NCBI GenBank assembly: GCA_013433145.1
Contig: CM024178.1
Coordinates: 5,069,260 to 5,133,259 of the forward strand
Reading direction: 5' to 3'
Length of the DNA: 64,000 bases
Source of the DNA: Ascaris suum
Taxonomy: Eukaryota > Nematoda > Chromadorea > Rhabditida > Ascarididae
Part shown: positions 20,501-46,500 of the stretch, in pieces
Position numbering within the stretch: position 1 is the first letter of the stretch
How the letters are laid out: each line of letters starts with the position of its first letter
Translations under genes and position numbers: made by a program
The notes under the pieces: generated by a model
The model's database searches: none
What the model saw: the letters and a program-made list of their open reading frames with translations, nothing else
Told to the model about the DNA's origin: nothing

Positions 20501-21736
20501 TGAGTGACGCCCATGTCTCGACCGGCTTTGATTCGTTAATTGCACAGTTTATTGCGTCTTTATTATGCATACTGCCTTTCACTTATGTTCTTGTTTTGAG
20601 GTGACGCTTCCTATCAGTTCAGTTTCGTTAAGCACTTTGTATTCGAATGGGAATTATTATATTATTTTAGAAAGTAGGACTTCGAAAATCTGAGAGCGCT
20701 CCTCCTCTTTACCTCCGCACCACTGGAATCTTTCACAATCGTGCTGATAGAATGTCGTCGTCTTTTGTGCTTTAATATTTCGAGGTTTCACTTCCCGAAG
20801 TTTATTTCAGGCTTCATAAGTGCATGCGTCTTCATTAATTTTTTGTGTTAAAAATATTTTGTTTATTTAACGATAGGAAGCGACAGGAAAAATGGGCCAC
20901 ACTCCAATGCATCCATCCAGCTTAGCTGTTCACCCTCGCTATGAGAACTTAATTTTACACAGTGCAATTATTCCTTCCGCTTATTGTTCGATTATCAGCA
21001 AGGTAGGTAGCCCAACACTCGTTCATTATCTGTCCTCTGTGGTATAAAACCTAGGAGGGTAGGAGGTATGAACCATTTGAATAGTATGATAGATAATGAG
21101 GGCCCAATGAAGCATGAGGAGGTGATTCGCGAAGGTTGTGGGTGGAGGGGGGAGAGGGAACCTAAGCCGACAATATAGCCCGTTCGTTATAGCAAAATCT
21201 TCAGATCAAAAGCAATAAAAATTTCAGACGATAGAGCACCATCGTTTTTGCCTTGTGTTGACGTTGAAATGCATCTTCCTGGAGTTGCATCTTATGTTAT
21301 AATTTTTGAATTACGTTTTTGCAACTTTGGAAATCCTATACTCAAAAATTTCGTTAAAGATTTCAATGGCAAGCAATGCCTCATTCTGTTGCGCTTTTCT
21401 TGGATGAATATTGGGAATTAGAAGGCTGAAGAGTTTGCTATCTGCTAAAACGATTTCTGTGCTATCATTTGCTCGATTCATTTTGCACTATTTATTTGGT
21501 GAGTAATCACAGTGCACTTTGAGAAACAAAATAAATTTACTACTGACAAAATTTCGTCATAAATTTGCTTCCCACCAGAAACCAATAGAAAAAGATTTTC
21601 CGAGAATGCACTTAAGGAGTGAAGTCACATGCAGAATACCGCATGCATGTTACAGTATAGTATAACGATTAAGCAGTAGCCATCAAGTTGTTTGTTTGCA
21701 GAAACGCTGTTATATCGCTGGCTTACTTCTTTGATA
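17535..21736. other. intergenic region between divergent cyclophilin and bHLH genes
   Basis: The two flanking genes are transcribed away from each other, so this 4.2 kb should contain both promoters. A G16 tract lies at 17713-17728. I could not recognise a gene, an RNA or a defined promoter motif. The open frame at 18181-18546 has no recognisable product. Confidence 0.5.
17713..17728 (+). repeat. poly-G tract (G16)
   Basis: Run of 16 G followed by TGGGG, about 180 bp upstream of the cyclophilin start codon. Confidence 0.95.
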
Positions 21737-23546
21737 ATGAAACCCGTAAGCGAGGAAGAACAAAGACGTCTAGCAGCAGTACGAGAGAAAACGCGTATGA
21801 AGGCGATGAACGTCGCATTCGACCGACTGAGGGGCAAACTTCGTGTAGACCGAGGTCGCAAAGTCCCCAAAGTGAAGACACTCAGGTCAGCTGCCGTACT
21901 TAATGGCGTCAATCTCTGGTTCAGGCTATCAAAGTAGCTATTAATAACAGGTCTGATTAGACTGCATTCATTACCTGTGGAGATGAAAATCTTTCGGTTT
22001 TTTGTTTAGTTATTGTTTTCTAGAATGTCATATCCTTTTTAACGATAAATTCCCTGGAGTTTTTTAACCTGAATTTATGTTTCCTTCCGCTGCAGCTCTT
22101 CAGCAAGTCGGTCGAAGGATAAGGCAATAATGGTGCTGCAGTTAAGATGTTTTTCTGTTTATGACGACATAGATAATTCTCACAACAGCGTTGTGGTACA
22201 CCATATGTGTTGTTGCATCTTTATGTAGCATATGACACCACTATGATGTTTTCGGTCTGTGTGCGCAGACCGTCTGCGTTTTAGTGATTGCCTCGATAGA
22301 GGTGTATAGTACTATCGGCTTGACATTTGTAATAGGAGTTAGCCCATATCAGTGTGATCAAGAGGGTCGGCACGCATTCAAAGAGTGACCGCAACATAAA
22401 AGCAATTAACGCAGTGGACAATTGCGACCATATCTTCAAGCGTAATTCGATAGGGCACATTTGCCTGTCATCGTATAAAGATGTAGGTGACCTTAGTGCC
22501 GCTTGTTCATATTCTTGCAAATAACTTTGAAACATTTGAGATGCCCTAATACAATTGCTAATCTAAAATCTCCATGATGATCCTCGATCACCTCCTAAAA
22601 GAGGCCAACCTGTTCTCCTGTCCCTCCTCCCAAACTCCCACCTCTTCTTCCAGTAAATGAACGTACTGAAGAAAATGTTCCTGAAAAAATATGTTGTTCT
22701 CATGCACCTTGAATTGTGTGTGCTGTTCTTGTGCAATACTAAAATTCTACGATCAGAAACCAAGTTTACATTCAGTAAAAGAGCTGTGACTTCCTTTCAA
22801 AATCATGGGATTTTACAGTCTCAGGGCAATTTATTCGAAATTATATAATAAACGACGGTCGATCATGATATCATTTATACATAGTGCTCAGCATATTTTG
22901 AGAGGAATTCAGGTTTTGACTGGCTAATTTATTTCTTATCAACGCCATGAAAGAAAAGGAAACTTTTCCATCCACAGTTGCATAAACAGCATATTGCAAT
23001 GCCTCTACACTAAACGGTCAGTTTTTTATAAACATTTCTTAAAACAAATATTATATGAATAAAATACTAATCTTTTGACAGTTCATTTATGATACATAGC
23101 GCCACCTCAGGTTCAAGTATCCTCTTATAAAATACGAAAAGATTAGACCAACTTCAACTATTAAGGCTTCAAGCACTGTGATAGCCACATAACTCTATCA
23201 GAGATTGCAAAATCGTACAGATTTAAAGAAAACTTGCGTGATATCATTGCTTTTCCAATTTATCATTGAAAACTTATTTAAAGGTGTTCGCTGTGAGTCG
23301 TTATGTGCATCAATCCATGAATCTAGCGTGGCATTGCTAGCTGAAGAACATGCTTGCAGACTGGCAATAGAATATATCAACGACCTTCGCCGAGCACTCA
23401 ATAGAAGTATGCATGGCGAACGTTACGATGTGCGGAAGGCGGATCTGTCGGCACTGATGCAAGAACAACAAAAGATTAACGCTACCGCTAGAAACATCTG
23501 TTGTCATGCACACCATGGCGCTACAGTAAATCCACTTGTTGTTTAA
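21737..23546 (+). CDS. small bHLH transcription factor
   Basis: Predicted 111-residue basic helix-loop-helix protein made of two exons, 21737-21885 and 23360-23546, joined in phase 2 (AG|A gives Arg). Exon 1 encodes the basic region RRLAAVREKTRMK, helix 1 MNVAFDRLRGKL and the loop with KVPK. Exon 2 opens with helix 2: the join reads VKTLRLAIEYINDLRRAL, which is the expected bHLH pattern and strongly supports the splice. The Glu that contacts the E-box is present (VREKTR), but the usual Asn two residues before the first Arg is Ala. The tail after helix 2 is about 50 residues and unrecognised. The protein is expected to act in the nucleus as a dimer, possibly with an E-protein. The ATG at 21737 was chosen because a good acceptor, TTTGTTTGCAG, ends at about 21703 and leaves a short untranslated lead, perhaps a trans-splice site. 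An earlier in-frame ATG at 21692 spans that acceptor. The subfamily (achaete-scute, atonal-like or other) was not resolved. Confidence 0.85.
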
Positions 23547-24671
23547 AAGTTGATATGTACAACCGAAGTAATAATATATAGCTAACCTATCTACAAGCAA
23601 CATCAGTTTAAAGCTGCCGAAATTTGAGGTTCAAAGAGCTTTCACCTTTTTGCTTGCAAATACCAGCTCGATCTCTTATGAAATCTCTTGTGAAGTGACT
23701 TCAGAATAAGGTCAAGCTCGAGTATGTGTTTCAGGGTGTGAATGCCATTCCAATGATTGATGAGCTCAAGATGCACGCATCAGCCGATGGACCTTGTTTA
23801 ACGTCTTTCGTACCACCCTGGTCATCGTAGTTCTGGGACGACAGTGTGCATATATAAACTCATGATACTTTGCTCGGCAACGGGCTACAAAGTTATCAAC
23901 TGATTGATGCATTTGCCTTTTTGAATTTTTCTAGTGGATTCTTTACAGATGGTTGCAATAAGTGCGATAAGTCTTGCACTTGATTGCAATTTCGAATATT
24001 GATCAAAGCCAATATGTTGTGTGTAGTTAAGCCTGAAATGTTGTCCATATGCCTGACTTCAACAGACAATAGTGAGGACATTGCATCGACGGCATGAGCA
24101 GTCAGAAAGCAACCGCAGCAAATCTTACGACCCGTCCGTATGAATTTGTTGTCTTCCAATCACACCCCTCTCTTCGTATCTTTTTTCCATGCAAATAAAT
24201 TGTAGCGCTGTGAGAAGTAAACACTACTTTACTAACGACCGAAACCCGATTACCAGTAGTTACTCTTTGTCAGCCAATTTAACAACTATGTCCGTTGCCG
24301 AGATCTTTTCCGGCCGTAGAAGGTGTTCTATTTGCCCGACTCAAGCTTTTACTAGGATTGAGCTTAAAATAACTTGACATGGTATAATTGGAGTCTTATT
24401 TACTCTGTAAAGAAGAAATCCACGTTGATTCCGGAAAAATTTTCGCTTGAGTATACCTTTTATTCAATATCTCATCATTTGGGATTACTCGTTTTGTGTG
24501 TTGTTTTCAAGTGAGATTATTTCAGGAAATATTATTGCATCGTTTTTAAATTGTCCGTTGCGATTCGTTGTTTTACGTGAAAAAATGCTAAACAGCACAT
24601 GTGAAATCTGTTCATTGAAGGAGTGTATGTAAAAAACAAAAGATTCGAATCATCTTTAAGTCAGTGATGAA

Positions 24672-24833
24672 GGCAAGATTCTCGAGAACATCTTACGAGG
24701 GCTGATTCTCGAGAACATCTTACGTGCGGAGGGCTGATTCTCGAGAATCTTACGTGCGGAGGGCTGATTCTCGAGAACATCTTAGTGCGGAGGGCTGATT
24801 CTCGAGAACATCTTATGTGCGGAGGGCTGATTC
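24672..24833. repeat. minisatellite, 30-32-bp unit, about five copies
   Basis: Copies begin at about 24672 (partial), 24701, 24733, 24763, 24794 and 24826 (truncated). Each full unit has the form GCTGATTCTCGAGAACATCT followed by TACGTGCGGAGG, with small indels between copies. The core TTCTCGAGAA is a 10-bp perfect palindrome repeated in every full unit. Confidence 0.93.
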
Positions 24834-25486
24834 AAAAGCCTCATGAGTCGCTCCCTAATTTTCTTCATGCTGCAATCCGTCAGATGATGACCTTATAATA
24901 ATTCACTCGGGAACTATCAAAAATTTTATTTACAAGCTAGATTCATGCTGAGTGATTACCAAAAATCGATTAGCACATTCGGATCCATCCACGCCTATCC
25001 CTTTTTCTTCAGTTGATAAGAGCTTCTCCCTGAAAATTTTCTTTTACAAGACCAATAATTTCAGATCAAATTCTAATATTTGCAATAGTGACCAGCATTC
25101 TGCAATTTCTGCCCTTAGACAATTCATTACAAAAGCTATTTATGTGCTTGCATATATCTGCACTGCAATATTTGGCCGAACAAGCAGTTGTAATCCTCGT
25201 GTAGGACAAGCTGTTACTATCAGATTTGGCGGTCACAGGCTTAAAACGACCACCGCCTCAGGATAGCATCCATTAAGCAAACAAGTATTCCTGCTCGGCT
25301 GAACGTCTGTCTCATTTGCAACTAATAGAGAATCAAAAATGCTAAGAAATCTCCATTCAAACAAGCTAATTTCTATTCGAGCTATGACAAGCTGATATTT
25401 TATTTGTGGATTTGTATAGGCGATCAGCCACCTAAATTCTGATCAGTGTGACGGATAGTGATAAAATTCGTTGGCCTAAATAGTTT

Positions 25487-25517
25487 CTTGACGCTGTAGC
25501 CCACTTGACGCTGTAGC
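25487..25517. repeat. short tandem duplication
   Basis: A 14-bp block, CTTGACGCTGTAGC, occurs twice with a 2-3-bp gap just before ATATATGAAGAGC. It is a minor local duplication. Confidence 0.7.
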
Positions 25518-25597
25518 ATATATGAAGAGCGTCATGAACATTGTTTACATGATAGGGCTGAAATGACTTCAAGAAATCTGGTGCGCCACACTTTATT

Positions 25598-25625
25598 TCA
25601 GAAGACAGCGGTTAGACGTCGAGAC
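25598..25625 (-). CDS. nmr-2: possible terminal exon of the NMDA receptor gene
   Basis: After a GATCTTCAG acceptor, the frame that continues exon 25785-25921 gives about nine residues ending ...LTAVF, then TGA at 25598-25600. An AATAAA hexamer (25592-25597 on the plus strand as TTTATT) follows immediately, which would leave a very short 3' UTR. A rival reading is that the stretch 25595-25660 resembles a degenerate tRNA-derived element. A second rival is that the donor at 25785 is not used, in which case the exon reads on to a stop at 25760-25762. Confidence 0.35.
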
Positions 25626-25784
25626 CTGAAGATCACGAATTCAAGTTCCGATAAGTTCTTCAATTCTTTGTTTCGATTACGTTTAATCGCTACTGCAACT
25701 CTCTACTTTAGCTAAATAATATAAGACAATAAATTTTCGCATGATCACAGAGCGATTGATTAATGAGAAGAAAATGAGAAGTAC

Positions 25785-39440
<13,656 letters not shown>

Positions 39441-39457
39441 TTTACAGTAACTGAAAC
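39441..39457 (-). promoter_or_regulatory. possible trans-splice acceptor for nmr-2
   Basis: On the minus strand, a GTTTCAG acceptor lies ten bases before the nmr-2 start codon. This is the usual place for spliced-leader addition in nematodes, though a cis-splice from an upstream untranslated exon would look the same. Confidence 0.5.
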
Positions 39458-41390
39458 AAAGCATATGTAAACTACGATGTGCCGTCGAGTAGTTCTTCCA
39501 CTCAATCAAGAAGACAACAAAATTTCAATAACCTGTTCTGAGCTGGAAAAACAGTTCCGCGCGCAACATCATTCTCCTATCAAACGTGAAATTATAATAG
39601 GCTAGTTGCTATATCTCTTTCTTCACTTCGGATATTCTCAATAAGGAATTCATATATTCATCTACGATTGTAAAATTGCTGAAATATGAGCTCCTCATTT
39701 ACACATGGCAATATCGGTTTTCTTTTAAAAAAAACTATTAGAAATAATATCTAGAACTCGCAGCTGTTACATTCGGTGCACCCAAAATAGCTCGACGAAA
39801 AGCATGTCATTCAGTTTCTTTTATTTGAACTGTGGTAATGTTCTGAAAAAATTTTCCACTTGAGCGATCGGAAAAACTGTAAGAAGTATACTGAGAATGA
39901 AAATGAATCAATGAGTTCTAATGTGAAAGCGATCCACGAGAAATGATTACATTAAAATGATGAATGGCTGACGATTCGATCTGCTAATATGTGAAGCATA
40001 TTAGCTGTTTTGCATCATAACGAACGACATGAGAGCCAACCGAACTCGATAAGAAGATGGGATTGCGGCCTCTTGCTAGCCAACGATGAGACGAGCTCAA
40101 CTGGAGTGAACTCAACTCTAAGTGATGAGTGGTTCATATCTCGAGGGAAATCATATATACGCACGCCTACGTGCTAATTCTTCGAGAAAACTCATTGCGC
40201 ATGTCCATTTTGAATTTACATACCCTATCGGATTGCTTTCGCAAATGCATTCAATTAATCGCCAAAATTATCGAAAAATATTTCTATACTGGCGTTTGAA
40301 ATTTATTTTTGTTCACTTAAAAATGCTAAATACTTTTCATTCCATCGTTTTGACATTTCAGCAGGAAAAATACGGGTTGACTACAGGATGTCGGAAAGTA
40401 CAGCTTCTCGAAACTTGCTCATTTCTCTTAATATGTAAACGTGGAGCGAGAAGCGGATTGTTCACCTGTCTCTCAAAAAACTTGTTCTCCTCGCTCTTAA
40501 GCAGTTACACATCTATTACTTCACAATCTCTAGAATGAAATAGAAGATAGCCTATTGCGCACATTTTACTTAGTGAAGAATCTTTACAGCATGCTAATAA
40601 ATTAATGAAAAATAGCAACTCTTTCACACGATCGAACGTTCCGATGAAATTTTTTCTAAGCGGCTCAACGGAAAAGGAATGCAATTTACGTGAACATTAC
40701 TCTAGCGCTGTCCACATTTATAATGCTATTCAAAACAGCATAAGGCTATCGGATTTTTGTGCACAATCCATATGTCTATCACTATTAAACTTACAACAAA
40801 TTGGACATATCGCAATGAAATTTCCTGTAGAATCACTTTATTATTGAATGTTTCGAAACTAATTGAATGAGACTGTGGATAAAAAGTGATGCAACGAGGA
40901 AATTGTGTTTATTGCTTTCGAAAGAAGCGAAATTCTTTTTGCGCATATTCGCGATGCATTCTCCTTATTAGCCTTCCACAAGGCTCGGCTTATCTCTTTT
41001 AGAGACCAGTCGCAATGCGGGATGCAACCTTGAGCTGCTATGAAAGCAATTCGATTCGAGCACAGCTTTAACTCTTCGACTGCCCTCATCGCCAACATTT
41101 AACAGTCGTATACTGTTATTTTTAGAGGTTATACATTTTTATTTCTAGAGGTCATATATTTTAATTTCCAGAGTTTCAATAAGAGAATTTGTGTGTTTTG
41201 CTCGAACTCTATCTACAAAGTATGACCCAGATCAAATTGATTAAATCATTAGGACGTATAACGGGCTCCACGTGTTCAATGGTGGGCGACTGCCACTGAG
41301 AATTCCTGAGACGCCTGGATATCGCCAGAGTGAAAAAAAACCAACTGTCCACTTTATAGATAATGGTCAAGCCCTACGTGTCATGAATAC

Positions 41391-41448
41391 ACCATACGTA
41401 CATACCATATACCACATACATATGTGGTATGTGGTATGTACGTATGGT
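41391..41448. repeat. 58-bp near-perfect inverted repeat
   Basis: Two 28-bp arms separated by CA. The left arm begins ACCATACGTACATACC and the right arm is its reverse complement with a single mismatch. It would extrude as a long hairpin or cruciform. Confidence 0.95.
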
Positions 41449-41516
41449 AATCGGACTAATAGACATACATACGTACATACGAGAGAGGCAAACGAACGTA
41501 ATCGGACTAATAGACA
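41447..41516. repeat. 19-bp direct repeat flanking a TACGTACATAC segment
   Basis: GTAATCGGACTAATAGACA is found at 41447-41465 and again at 41498-41516, 51 bp apart. The DNA between contains CATACATACGTACATACG, which resembles the palindrome arm next door. Confidence 0.92.
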
Positions 41517-43550
41517 GATACAGACATTAGCATGAATGCAGAACGACGCACAAACGATTACTTTCGTTTTTCTATTGCAATAATTTAATTTACTTTGAAG
41601 TATTGCAGAGATCAAAGAATAGTATAAAAATAAATGAGTATAGACTCGAGCCTAACGGCTAACAAATAATATGTGTGGTTCTTTTATCACAGTAACCAAA
41701 ATCGAAAATTAAAAATACCTGAGAAGTGTTCTCATTCCCTATCAACTAACCAAATTAACAAACGAACGCATAAATCCTCATCTGAAAATTTCATCTCACT
41801 CATAATCTATCCAATAAAAACTCCCACTATTACTGCTGATGTCATCTCAACGCTTGGCGCTTTTACGTTCACTAATTCCCGCTTAAGCATTTTCATCTCG
41901 CGAAAATTTATAAGTTCATGTTTAATTAACGCTGGATTTTTTATTGCCATGGTCATGTGCTTCACTCCTCTTCTTTGGTCTTATGTTTTGAGGGTTCTAT
42001 ATCTCGCTTGAGAAATAAAGACTTCACAACGACAACAGTAGTACTATGTCAAATTTGTAGTCGCATTGCATTCGATCTTACTGTTTCTATGACAAAAACA
42101 ATCATTTTTTTTGCTTTTTTCATATACATCCAAAGTGGAGTAGATGGCGCGATCTAGCATTTAGTGATTTGCATACTAACAACGATGGCGATCTCTGTGC
42201 CTTTAAATACTCCATTTTCATCAATTCATTTACAAGAGGAAGTTTTTGATTAGTTGCATTCGAAGAAAATTCGTTTTTATTACAACAGAAAAATTCGCAA
42301 ATCATTTAAATTATTCACTTTTCTGTTGAACGAAATTTCACTGAGTCGATATTTTTCGCCCATTGAAATTCGTTTGAAAGATTTTATTTCGATCGATTCT
42401 TTCCGGCGAATTATTTTTCTCTTTTGCAGTATCATCGAGAGGAAATTAGGAAGTAAAAATAAATTGCGAATATCTTCGCGTATCGGAACGATTTTGAGCG
42501 GTGTAATCGTGTAGTGCGGACGATTCGAAAAGAAACCAATACAAATCGGCGATTTTTTTTACTGAAATTTTGAAATTTTTTTTAAAGCAAAAATTTGATT
42601 AAAAAAACCCAAAAAGCAAAGTACAACATTAACTGCTTCCATTTGGCATGCTTAGAAATGTGCTATTTAATAAATCGGAGTTTCAGTTCCATAAGAAATA
42701 TTCGATTTTTTTGGTATTTTAATCTGGCATATTATGAATAATAGGCAAATATGATAAAATATAAAAAATTTGAAGAGAAATAAATATCTCGTGAACAAAT
42801 TATAACGCTGCCCTTGCAATAGTCATATAACTATTAATATATCTTATGTTGAAGAACGATATTTTCAAATTCATTTCCTTAGAAGCGAGATGCTCTCATA
42901 TGCTACAAGCATTCTGCGTCATCTTGTTTTAATTCGCCAAATTTGGTCGAACCTGAAGCATATTTCGAGTATCATTTAACAAACGAACAACTAGTTATTA
43001 CTTTGCAAAACAAAGGTGCTTGATTTGAAATTTATATCTCACCTTTCGTGAGCTCAAAATATGCGCTTTATCTATTGTTCTTTTGTCGCATTGACCTATG
43101 GTGTCCTTTTAGAAGTCGCATGACCTATGATGTCTCCAGGTGTTTATTGTATGTAATATTCGACGCAATCCGACGATCATTTCCCATAAAATTTGATGGT
43201 CACTTTGTTCTGTAACAGAAGCAGCAATTTCAAAGGGCAGTAAATTTTTTATTTCATTTCGAAACTCTCATTCTGAGGGTTGTGAGTACAGACATCAACT
43301 AAGGTCATTCTGTTGTGTTAATCAGGTCAGCTCTTTGAGCGATTTTTTGGCGAATGCTGTCTTTTTATGATTGTCAAAACTGCCGGCATATTGCTAGTTT
43401 ACTGCCATAGATCGTCGATGAGGCTAACAGCCGCACTGTTAGCGCTAACTGTTCCACATCCTCAGCACATAAGTATCGACTTGTTGTGCGATGCTTTATG
43501 GAGGCAATAAATTCAACGCATCACAGCACAGGCCTCAGGCAGCTGCTGCT

Positions 43551-43557
43551 TTCGCAG
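43551..43557 (+). promoter_or_regulatory. possible trans-splice acceptor for the LBP/BPI gene
   Basis: TTCGCAG lies about 40 bp before the ATG at 43597, the position expected for spliced-leader addition. Support is limited to the motif and its spacing. Confidence 0.35.
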
Positions 43558-43596
43558 ATCGAGTTAGTGTGAACGAATGTCAGGAGCGCAGCATCG

Positions 43597-46500
43597 ATGA
43601 GTCTACCTCTTGTCTACCTTTTAGTGACGCTTTTATTCAATTTTTTAAATCCTTGTGCTGCGCAAACCGTTGCTTTATCGTTCTCCGAATATGAAGCGCC
43701 CCCTCCAACTCCGTTTGTTATATCGCTATTGACGGATGATCCGGCTACCATAGGTAGTTTTCTGGTAGCTGATGAAAGCAAAGATGGTCGTATTCCAGCT
43801 GGCATTTACTTCAGGATCAGTCAAAAGGTAAATGATTTCATTTATTTTTAATAATGGCGTACTCATTGAGCCAAATAAGAACAAATATGAGAAAGAAAGA
43901 AAGAAAGAATAAATAGAGGTGAAGTAAGAACAAGATGCGGAGAGATCAGAGATCTCGCCTAGGCAGTTTATGTGAATCGATGACTCATAATATAGCCCAT
44001 CACACTTGTGATATTCAATTATGACCGCTGGACTTGACTTAAGGTGTTATTTAGGTATTAAATAGAAAAATATAATTCAAAAGACTGAAATTTCGACTTC
44101 GTATATAATTTTTCTATGCCGTTTCAAATTTAAGGAAAAAGAATTTACTTTTTATTGCAAAGCATTGTCCGTGGATAGATTATTATTTGTGCGAATAGCC
44201 ATTGCTGTTATGGAATAGCCTTGCGAAGTCAGTTTTAAGGACAACGCTTCGGAAATTTCTCGGAAAGATTCGCAAAATTGACTCATATGATTATTTTCTC
44301 ATTTTATCATTCTTGAGTGATTTCAGTTATTAAGTCAAATGAACAGGTGAAGCTAGTTCAGCAGCAATAAAGTATCCCAATCGCCTTCAGGGAATCGATT
44401 ATATAACAAGTTTGGCCTCTCAAGCACTCCCACAACTGTTGGAAAAATCAGTTATGCCGACAGTTGAACAACCTCAGATCAAAATTTCGAAGCTTACCAT
44501 TGAAAAATTCGCACAACCGACCATTGAGGCAAAGTTCATTGATGGAGCAGGTGAGTTTATGAATACGAACTCTTGGCAGGTATTATAGAAGTAGCCATTC
44601 TTGCAATCATGTTTAAAGCTTTATTTTTCCAGTATCTTTTATAGAAATCATTAAAACGATCAATTTTTCGACAATGCCAACAGTATAGAATAGAGAAAAG
44701 AATATTTAGTGAAGTAAACGAAGAAATGCTTCAGAAAATTCATAAAGAACATCAAAAAATTTCGGTTAAAGGAAAAAAGAAGAATCATGTAACAGCAGCT
44801 GACATGATTAGCGTTCTTGCTCTTCCAATCATCTGAGTGACCCGATCGCTTCTTAAAAAGTAAGCTGTGACCCGATCGCTCGTGAAAACCTTTCAGGTGA
44901 GATTTTTTTTCAACAGTTTCAGGTGCGAAATGAAAATCCGACTGTTGTAAAATAAAGAGACGTGAAATGTGTAAATACATGAAAATCTTCTGCCTCCTTA
45001 AATATCTCCAACTTCTTTTGAAGTTGATAAATCGATATGAATGTGAGTATAAGAGGTCTCGTTATGACGACCATCAAATTTCATCATCCCAGTCTCAATG
45101 GCCAGAATTGAAACCACCAGACAGACAGACAGATAGACAGACACGCAAATACATGTACGCAGACGCAACGCCATTACCGTGATTTGCACATGCATGTTTT
45201 ACAAGATAAGATATTCGTAGTCTGCGTTGTCAGGAAAATAGATCGGATCACATTAAATATGCAGTAAAAATTTAACTGCACACAATTTACTATTATACAC
45301 TTATAACTGCACGCAGTGCATAACCAGTTTGTGCTTAGCATACATATTAAAGAATTTCTAACACGCGCATTCAGTTGGTGGATTGTGCACAGTTCATAGG
45401 GAGCGAAAATATCGTGCTGATGCAACCGCAGTGAGATAACAGCTAAGTGAAGCGCAGCCAGCGGCAGTTAAATATCGTTTAGCGAATCTGAGTTCGTGAA
45501 ATTGCACCATCATGTTGCAAAAATTGTAAATTGATTGAAAACGATTTCGCATAAAAAAAAAATGAGCTGAGAGGAATATTCGTCCAGAAAGATGAATGGA
45601 AATCAACAACAAAAATGGTGGTGTGAACGGCGGCGATGAGGTTCAACGTCGAGATCGATGACGGAATGAGCATACAATTATTCAGTTTGCTAGCTATCAT
45701 GTAAACCCGATGCGAAATGACGCTAGGCTGGATATCCAAGTGAAGTGGGTTGAATCTGACGCTAACCCTCACCTCCTCATCCCCACCACTGCAGTGCTCC
45801 TTTCTCTCAGAGAGGCCAGTTTAATGCCTTTTAAACGCGACACACTTTAAAAAAACAGGCAATTTTTCGCAATGCAAATATGCAAATCGCAGAATAAAAT
45901 AGTAAATGAATAATGAAACTATTAGAGAAAACGTTCAAGAATATGCAACATAAACCATACAATTAAATAAAAATGTACAATTAAACAACTAAATAAGAAC
46001 ATTCTTCTCTCATATGAAAAGTTTTCCTTTTTTATCTTCATTTCCATCCAGTCCGTTACTAAATAATTTAATAGATAATAATTGCTGTAATATATGAAGT
46101 ATATTCAGGTATAAGCGCACATGTTCATTTGCCACAAGTCGTGATGAGTGCGATATATGACGCATCGACGTTCTTCACCACTTACAAAGGCAAATTTAAA
46201 GCCGATGTGGAGAACTTAACTGTTTTAATGGAGGTTTATGTGAGTAGAAACGAGACCGCTAATTTAAATATTATTGAGGTAATTTAGTTGGATTGGAATT
46301 GATAACTTATGTACTTGATAAAATAGTAAGGACCATAGGGCATTCGAAGATAGATTTTAATTTTTATAGTCTTCTGTCTCTCATTTTGTAACATTTGAAT
46401 TAAAATGACTGAGAGTTTTCGATGATATCAATGCGCTATTTATAATTCTGAACGTTCTGCAATGCAGGACTTTATAAATGGATTTGAGTGGCCCATTTAT

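Larger units (their letters stand above)
23547..25597. other. region between convergent bHLH and nmr-2 3' ends
   Basis: No gene recognised. It contains the minisatellite listed separately. Untranslated 3' sequence of both neighbours is expected here. Confidence 0.5.
39458..43536. other. intergenic region between divergent nmr-2 and LBP/BPI genes
   Basis: Both neighbours start here and run outward, so the 4 kb should hold both promoters. I recognise no gene. The open frame 40122-40538 on plus and the overlapping one 40859-41098 on minus have no family resemblance. A 58-bp palindrome with flanking direct repeats lies at 41391-41516. Confidence 0.5.

Noticed and set aside
24672..24833. CRISPR-like array
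   Set aside because: The units are contiguous tandem repeats without unique spacers, in a eukaryotic genome.
40122..40538. 138-codon plus-strand open frame upstream of nmr-2
   Set aside because: Composition looks like random AT-rich sequence, no domain is recognised, and no splice partners were found.
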